Assembly: GCA_003427395.1 (NCBI GenBank)
Contig: BFEA01000056.1
Span: 2,450,812 to 2,511,165 of the forward strand
DNA: 60,354 nucleotides
Direction of reading: 5' to 3'
Source: Chara braunii
Lineage: Eukaryota; Streptophyta; Charophyceae; Charales; Characeae
Both the position numbers and the translations under genes were made by a program. The stretch's first letter is position 1. Each line of letters opens with the position of its first letter. The notes beneath the pieces are model-generated. The model was not told where the DNA came from, ran no database searches, and saw only the letters and a list, made by a program, of their open reading frames with translations. This document shows positions 53,095-60,354 of this stretch, in pieces.

Positions 53095-55744
53095 TGTGAC
53101 GCCCAACCTCGCGCCCAGCCCCACTTCCTGATGGGGTGGGATGGGGGCCCGGAAGTGCGAAAATGGGGGTGTGCCAAGGATTTTAGGAAAGTGGGGTTGG
53201 AGTCCCACGACAAAACTGAGATGTCCTCTGGCAAGCTTCGAGGGTATTAGTGCAAGAGGGCAAGTGCGGGCCGTGCACGGCATTTCTGGTTCCGTGAACA
53301 AATAGACCGCCTCTCACACTTGACGAAGAAATGGAAATTGTAGATGTCGTGCAGCGCAAGGCAGATGGCATGCGCAGTGTATCCCAGGGATAAGATTCTA
53401 ACGAAATCACAACGTTAACAGATCTAGACGCTCTTGCATTCTTGAACAGAGTCCCCTGTCGTCAATCTCAGGCATGTTTCGTATGCCCTAGGCCCGAGAG
53501 ATGACTCTCTGCACTTGAAAGGAATTGCGATGCAAAATTCCACGAAATTGTAAATGTTCATTGGCTATAATTGTGGCCAGGAGTGGGGATGGGAATTACC
53601 ATCTCCTCTAACTTCCCCTTTGCGGTCGATCGAGGACCTGATGGACAAGGCGCACGGTATGGGTATCGCGTTGTCTGATCAACTGCTGTCGCCAATCGCT
53701 ACAAACTTCGGAATCACACGACGAGGGTCTCAGCTGGAGGTTACGTGCCCGTCGTTCAGGCTCCGTTTGGGTTCGGCGAACAAACCCTGAGGCTCGGTAC
53801 TTGCTGTCTTGCTGGCACTCAGCACAAGGGGTTCGAGGCCAATAGGGAGCGATGGCGTGCCACAGGATGACGGGTTCGAGGCCAATAGTGAGTCGTTCAG
53901 ACGACGACCCCAAGCTCTGAGAAGACGTGGCTCGTGTGGGACTCGGGAAAGTGGGCCGTGTGAGGAATGGCATCCAATGCCCTTCCTATATCCTAGTCAC
54001 ACACGCGTTCATCTCCTCGTTGGTAGGGGAATCTCGGAGGATCGGGGCATGAGAGAAGAAGCACGCGTTCTTTAGTTCCCAATATTTCCTATATTCAGGG
54101 TCCCTCAAACTTTCTGGGTCCATAATGCAAATCCTCCTGTTATTCTGGCGAAAACGTCGTCATAGCCCGCCCGTAGGTCCTGCAGACACGCGTGTAGGCA
54201 CCGTCCCCTTTCGTACGGGTTTACACGTGCGTCACAGGATCTGTTCGTGGCTATGTGAGGGGTTGGTTCCAGGTGGGCAGGAGTGGGCGCAAGCGAAGGG
54301 CGACATGGGTTAGCTTAATTTAGTCAATTGCCAACAACCAATCACGAACCCGTACAATCGCAACCTCCGAATACCCCTATCTGTTCTACCATTATGCATT
54401 CATCAAAATAACAAAATTCCCCTCAGACTCATGCATGTTTAGAGACGGTGAGGCTTAGATCGAAAGGAAAAAGGACACGCATTCAAACAGAAACCACTGA
54501 TCTTGCAAGAAGTTGAAAAAGTGCAATCACGTCGCAGACAGAGAGCGAGAAACTCTGAAGAAAGTACACGCATTCATCGGACTGTCAACCATGCAGGATC
54601 GATAGAGAAACAGAAACCACTGATCTTGCAAGAAGTTGAAAAAGTGCAATCAAGTCACAGACAGAGAGCGACAAACTCCGGAGAAAGTACAAGCATCCAT
54701 CGGACTGTCAACCATGCAGGATTAAATAGTGGGAAACAAATGATGACGCACACCAAAATGCAAAAATAATTCGCAAAGAAAAATCCATAGTTGCCGCAAG
54801 AAAATTGGCCATAAGAAATCCAAAATTTATGCAGGAAGGTCGGACGAAAAAGAAACAAAAGGAAAAGACACCATCCCGATCCGTCCCCTCTCCCTCTCTC
54901 TTTCCGTTGCTGGCAGTCCATCGCCGCGCATCAACACCACGTTACCGACAGTCCGTCGCCGCGTATCAACACAGAGTTGCCACCCCGCTTGGTCCAAGTA
55001 TGCAAGCCAGGTTCGATCGTGCGCCACAGTCCATCGCGGCCCCGCACGTCAACCCTTCATACCCGGCACCAACTCGTCGGATCTCCCAACTCTCACACTC
55101 ACTCACCTTCCAAGCTTGTTCGTTAGCCGACCCTCACTGATCGCGCTAACCTCGAAATTCTTAGAGAGAGAACTAATCACGCTAGCAATTTATAGCGTGC
55201 AAGGATATGGGATTAGCCCAAGCGATGAGAAAGAGAAGATAGGAAGTGCCTACGTCTGCACGTCCAGGCCGCCGCACGTGGGATGGAGCCACCCTCCGCA
55301 CATCGATCCAGGAATGCAAACGTGAGAACCACTTAGAACAAAGGAAGAGAGTGTCCATGCGAAGACGAGGCGAAAAAGAAGGAAACACAAGGCCATCAAG
55401 AACAAGAAGATTATAGTTACGATTGCGCCCGCCAAAAACTACAGTTACACATAGGATTAAGGCACCGGTGGAAATCAGAGCCCAGACCCTATCGAGGCAC
55501 GGTGCGTGCGAGCAAGAAACATGCAGCCAAATTGCAAGGTGCCTAAATTCATAGTCTAAATCCTTATTGCAAAAAAAAATTCCCAAAAAAAAACAATTTC
55601 GAGAGCCTGCGGGGGCTCCATATTACTTGGAATTTAAAAAACGAAAATTCCCGTGCGCTGATCCCGCCAAAATTCCTAGTGCTCAGAACAGAGCAAGAAA
55701 GAAGCTATGGCAACCGTTATTTCTTGCGCTTGCTAGGGCGCGGT
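53095..55744 (+). repeat. 2-2.6 kb dispersed repeat, copy B
   Basis: The head TGTGACGCCCAACCTCGCGC is followed by CCAAGGATTTTAGG and GTGGGGTTGGAGTC. An internal 123-bp unit is tandemly doubled (54486 and 54609). A CTCTCTCTTTCC tract precedes a TATA-like CAATTTATAGCGTGC (about 55187-55200). The A-rich tail reaches GGGCGCGGT at 55744, directly abutting copy C. Same order as copies A and C; no coding domain. Confidence 0.75.
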
Positions 55745-57900
55745 TGTGACGCCCAAACCTCACGCCCAGCGCAACTTCCTAATCAGAGTGGGGTGTGGGC
55801 CTAAAAGTGCGAAAAGGGGTGTGCAAGGGATTTTTGGGAAAGTGGGGGTGGAGTCCAAGGTCAGAACTGAGATCTCATGTGGCAGAGTTTTTCGAGGGCA
55901 CGTGTGCAATTTGGCATAGAGGGCGGGCCGCGTTTGGTCATAAGGCAGATGGCATGCGCAGGTCATTCAAGGCCGCTCGATCCGTCCGTTTTGATGACGG
56001 CAATTCGTCGAAAGGTCCATTTGGGGTGGGTGTGATCCTGATGAGTCAGGTCGTCGATTGTCGCCACGTGGCTCCGGTCATCGCACGTTCAGGTTGGGCC
56101 CTCGGGTTCCCGGGGCTTTGTGGTTGCCGCGTCTTCGCCAATTTCCGCAGGGCATGCGGGGCCAGTATGGGGCTATGGAGTTCCATGGCACGACCTTGAG
56201 TTGATGGTACAGGAGAAGAAGACGGAAGGGAGGGAAGTTAGTGGAGATAACAGCAGAACCGGGGGAAATCAAAGCACTAGGGATTGCTGGTTGTGGCACA
56301 GCGAAACTCCCTAGGACAGTCGATTCTCTGTTAAGCAGGGGAACCTCTATCGAAACTCTTCTATCCAAGGAGTGAAGTACTCCGGGTCCCACGACGAATC
56401 TGAGCTCCCAGAGCGTGTCATTATGTCATCGTAGGGCCACAAAATTCATAAGGGCGTGTTTTGGTCGGTTGCGAGCACCGCATGTGAGTACGTGTAGGCC
56501 ACGCGAGTTGAATCACACTTACAATGTTCCCACGGGATGATTGCTTCGTCGCCGACGCAGGATGGCCACATCCAATCAAGCAATATACCCGCAATCGTTA
56601 ACCTTTTCATGCGTAGGTGGTTGTAAATCGTCGCGTGTGGACACATGTAAGTGCGCAGATCAGATCGCACTTTCGCGCATCCCTGCGAGGCGTTCGCTGG
56701 TTTCTGGGCAAACAGCTACACGATCATCTAATCACTCCGTAATTTCTGAGCATGCAAGATACAAATCACAACAGCTCAATGAAGGGATAGACAAGAACAT
56801 GAACAGTATTGATGACTACGCAAAATTCCTACCCTACTCATGAGTGCATCAAGACGATAAGCAAAGGCAAAGATCAGGCGTAAGGGAAGCAAACGGACAC
56901 AACATCAGAGATTGAAATCGCAAAAAAACAAGTGTGGCCGAAAGAAAAACAAGCCAAGATTCCGAAAACAAAAACAAGCCAATCGCCCTGATCCCAAATC
57001 AAAATTTATATACACCAGTAGAGAGGGAGAAAAGACAAAAGAAACAGCAAATCCGCGTCCATCAACCTCAGCTCCCTCTCTCTCTCTCTCTCCGATGCGG
57101 ACAGTCCCTCACGCAACAACCCACGAAGCCGTCACCCCGCTGAGTCCTCCCGCACCCGTCAGGTTCACTTGCGCCCACAGTCCGTCATGGCCCGTGTCAC
57201 CCATGCGTCTGGGATCAGCTCGTCGAGTCGCCCGATTCCCACTTCAACTCACTTCTTACTTCACTCGTGAGCCAACCCTCACTGATCGCACTACCCCGAG
57301 CTTCCAACAGCTGGTTAAGAGAGCTAACTAATCGCGCAGCCGGAATTTATAGTGTGCATGCTTGTGCGAGGAACACGGAATTACAGGGACTAAGAAGGAA
57401 CGCCTACGTCCTGCATGGCCAGATTGCGGCAAAGGGGACGTAGCCGCTCTCCACGCATCGGTTCAATCATGCAAACCGTGGCTACCAAGACGCAGCAAAA
57501 AGAAAGAGAAGGGCGGGAAAAAGCACAACAAGAAAGATACAATTACAATAACCCGCCCAAAATTACAGTGACACACACAATTAAATGCGCCGACTAATCA
57601 GAGTTTCGTTGCAGCCGCATCAAGAAGCGCGTAAGCAAAAAGCGCCGCGCTGCAAAAGAGAATCCTATTTGCAAAAATTCCTACATTCCTATCTAATACA
57701 AAAAAGGCGAAAAGCACAAGCTCCGAAAGAAAAGTCCCAAATTCTGAGAGCCATCGGGGCTCGACAAGATTCGAAAAAGAATTCAAAATGAAAATCTAAA
57801 AAGAACGAAGCAAACTTCCCGCGCGATGTCCGCGCCCAAAAGTCCAAAATCGAAACAAAATAGCGACATCAACAGTTATTAATCACGCGCACGGCGGCGC
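55745..57900 (+). repeat. 2-2.6 kb dispersed repeat, copy C
   Basis: The head TGTGACGCCCAAACCTCACG begins exactly where copy B ends. GTGCAAGGGATTTTTGGG, CTCTCTCTCTCTCCG and a TATA-like GGAATTTATAGTGTGCATG (about 57342-57360) occur in the same order. The 3' part is A-rich and ends around AACAGTTATTAATCACGCGC (near 57890). The limit is approximate. Confidence 0.75.
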
Positions 57901-58307
57901 GCCGCAGACACAGCCAATCAATCAATCGATCGTCCCTGGACTCACCCGGCCCTGAACCCACCCATCCGAAAAGAAGCGACACAAAAAGGCGAAGAAGCGA
58001 GGACACTGATGCAATTTCATTCCAATCCCGATCTCCCGTAGTTGGCCCATCCTTCCCAGCTTAGGTCCCCTCATTGCTATCGCGCAGAAAATCGTACGGT
58101 GCAGAAATCAGTTCGTCACACAGTCACTCAATCATCGGAGCGGGGCTTTCTCGGCGCCCGCCCAACGAATTCCAACAAAAACGAAAAAGAAGCGAGGGCA
58201 TCCATGCAACTTGCCCAACCGATCCCCGCTTAGTCCCGCCACCCATCAAAGCCCTCCCGTTTCCCACGCAGGAAGTTGCGCAGTTACAGAAACTAGTTCG
58301 TCACAAG
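57901..58307. other. Imperfect tandem repeats
   Basis: Diverged repeats containing AAGAAGCGAGG, CCGATC(T)CCCG and AGAAA.(C/T)AGTTCGTCACA lie between 57975 and 58305. No gene. Confidence 0.55.
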
Positions 58308-58451
58308 GCTGTGGTGGGGATAGGTTTAGCCGGGAGTGCCTTACTTAGCCCGTTTGACCACAGCAAATGATGTAAGGGACACCTGGCCCATTTCCCGGAT
58401 ATATGAATATGAATTGTGTTCTTCCAAAAAAAAAAAAAAAAAAAAAAAAAA
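58308..58451 (+). mobile_element. Hairpin-forming SINE-like repeat, copy 2, poly(A)
   Basis: GCTGTGGT (58308-58315) pairs with ACCACAGC (58357-58364). CCGGGAGTGCCTTACTTAGC lies between, then GATATATGAAT and a 26-nt poly(A) tail (58426-58451). Compared with copy 1, a T-A pair in the stem is replaced by C-G (compensatory). The tail marks a retroposon. Confidence 0.7.
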
Positions 58452-60354
58452 TTGTTCAGTTTATTATTCGACATAACATAGTTTCAGATTTTTTGGAGTT
58501 TTTTCTTTGCTAGGACTTTATCTGGTCCTTGCACGGGCTGGCCACCCAGGACCCGAGCGGCCCGGCTGGTAGCCTAGTATCTGTGGTAAAGGTAAAAAAC
58601 AGATATTGGTTTCTGGCTCTCTAGGACTTTGGCCCCTCTCACAGCCTACCCAACTTGGACCAATAGACAATCCATGCCCCCAACAAAAAAAAAGGGTCTA
58701 CCTGGCATTTCTGGCCTGGACAGCCTTTCAGGCCTTTATTTATTTAGCATTATAGGCGAGGCACAGCCACTGGCCCATGTATCGCCCACCTGCAGGTCAG
58801 GAAGCCCCCACATGTTCCCTTGTTGGGGGCTTGAACTCGGGCTTGCTTGTGAAGGGTTCCCCGTAATACCACAATGATAAAAAACGATGTCTGTGGTAAA
58901 GGGTACAGACAATCACAGACCTGGGCCCCTTTCCCAGCCGGTCCCACTTGGAGCCAATAGACAATCACACCATCTCAAATTTCAAAAACAAGGAAGAAGA
59001 AGAAGAAGAAGAAGAGAGAACAGAAACGAACTTTTCATCATCTGCAAAGGTTTACTGTTCCGCAATTAAAAGCAGGAAGCATGGTAGCATTTGCACAGTA
59101 CGCTTTCTTTTTTTCTTTTTTTTTTTTTAGGGGGAATTGGATGACAATCCTAAATAATTTCTGGGCCACCAAAAAGCCTAGCTCAGTTTGTATACCTATA
59201 GAACTGTTGCAATACAGACGGATATTTACCCAAAATAATTCTGAACTACCTGGGGGCGGTCACCTGAATAACCATAACTTCATAATCTTTTCTTGGAAAA
59301 ACGTATACAGATTGGGCCTCCGTGGTGCATAGTACTGCATACTTTCTTTTATTATTATCACAATTATTATTATTACTATATTACTATTATTGTTATTATG
59401 ATTATTATTATTACTGTTTTTGACCCATTGCTCTTGTCTAGTGGTTCAAGGTTTAATACCCCTATAAAATAAGGACAGTGGGGTATCCGTCACACCAACC
59501 GTTTTCCAATTGTATCTGAACCTTTTCTGCACCTCCACATGCCCAATTGTATCTCTTAACTGACCGCTACCCATTCCAAAGGACAGTCAGGAAAAGAAAA
59601 GAAAAATCGATCCACAAAGTAACGATCATTAGCTCAGAGCACAAAAGTTACAATTGAAAGTGGCAATCTATCAAAACTTGGACAGACCCGTTAGGGACTT
59701 GTCCTCAACTGCAAGGCAAGAATCTCCATGCTATACTGGAAGTGAACGTTCAGAGGTCGCGGCTGTCATGGAACTAACTTACCACTGACAACCACAGAGA
59801 GCAAATGCCAGCTCGCGCGAGAGCACACACGCGCACACACGCGCACACACACACACACGCACACACACACTGGGCAACGTGGTGATTCCATATCCATCAG
59901 TCCAATGCATCCTGGGCAGACTGTCTGGGTTGAACCTCCTGACAAGTTGGTGAAAGTAGAACAAAGCAGTCTGGCAGAGTCACGCTTTTTCTGTGAAGTT
60001 TTTTATGGCGAACATGAGACCACACACACACGCTCATTGGCGTGGAGAGGCTCAGAGAGAGAGAGAGAGAGAAGAGAGAAAAGAGAGTTGAAACAGCTTG
60101 ACAGAGAATCATGACGACCATCAAAATCAAAGGCTTACCTGTACACTTCAGGCAGGCAGGCAGACGAATGGGTCAGGAGGAATGACAAGAGGGGTTGAAG
60201 TACCTCTCACATGCCGCGTGCCATGTCTTCGTGAACATAAATCTAACGTATTGTGTTGAGGGGAGGCTTGTAATCATCTCCCCAGTGATGGTGGGAGGCT
60301 TGTGATCATCAACAACCAGTGATGTCCTCCTCTCTTCCCCCCCCCCCCCCCCCT
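58452..60354. other. Unassigned DNA with tandem and simple repeats
   Basis: No gene recognised. A diverged duplication (TCTGTGGTAAAGG, then CCAATAGACAATC) lies at about 58580-58672 and 58890-58970. Simple repeats are (GAA)n at 58992-59015, ATT-rich 59347-59417, (CA)n/(CG) 59824-59870, (GA)n 60055-60072 and poly(C) 60337-60353. At 59920-60020 lies the 3' end of the repeat family found in the PHD-gene intron. Confidence 0.55.

Overview
The window is nuclear DNA from a streptophyte (plant-lineage) eukaryote. It contains a spliced gene for a PHD-finger protein of the plant MS1/MMD1 family, GT-AG introns, a chromodomain-bearing Ty3/gypsy retrotransposon (chromovirus), U6 snRNA copies with A-rich tails, and many microsatellites and assembly gaps. 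The gene is embedded in very repeat-rich DNA and has an intron of about 4.3 kb. The Gag sequence near 45 kb looks to me like those of the charophyte alga Chara braunii. That species guess is from memory and is inference only.

Layout. 1-5.5 kb: (CT)n, tandem duplications, a 57-bp minisatellite and no recognisable gene. 5.57-12.2 kb (minus strand): the one convincing host gene, with a 3' exon at 5570-7592 (PHD finger), an intron at 7593-11850 full of repeats, an upstream exon at 11851-12208, and a weaker candidate exon ending at 12561. 12.3-22.8 kb: two near full-length U6-like copies (12.3 kb plus, 16.1 kb minus), at least seven members of a short foldback (MITE-like) family, a 432-bp tandem duplication and a LINE 3' fragment. 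An 870-bp gap (13291-14160) lies in this part.

22.87-31.50 kb (minus strand): a chromovirus with gag, protease, RT, RNase H, integrase and chromodomain, broken by several frameshifts and a stop. It has a polypurine tract, TG...CA LTR ends and a probable 5-bp target duplication; the 5' LTR side contains a 311-bp gap. 31.5-44.2 kb: mostly unassigned DNA. It includes protein-like minus-strand open frames (33.3-36 kb), a decayed coding-like stretch (36.1-37.7 kb), microsatellites and a MITE with terminal inverted repeats of about 28 bp (40.2 kb).

44.2-46.9 kb: a decayed plus-strand gypsy gag (capsid and zinc knuckle) with a short insertion flanked by a perfect 17-bp duplication, followed by a 165-bp tandem array. 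47.5-58 kb: three copies of a 2.1-2.65 kb repeat (two of them directly abutting), a cluster of U6 fragments, and two copies of a hairpin-forming SINE-like element, one ending in poly(A). 58-60.35 kb: tandem repeats and microsatellites.

How the parts fit together. Only the PHD gene looks like a functioning host gene. Most of the rest is mobile-element debris. A LINE fragment, A-tailed U6 copies and a poly(A)-ended SINE-like repeat in the same window are consistent with LINE machinery copying small RNAs into this genome. The newest-looking material is the family of U6 retrocopies, the foldback family and the 2-2.6 kb repeat family with a conserved TATA-like motif.
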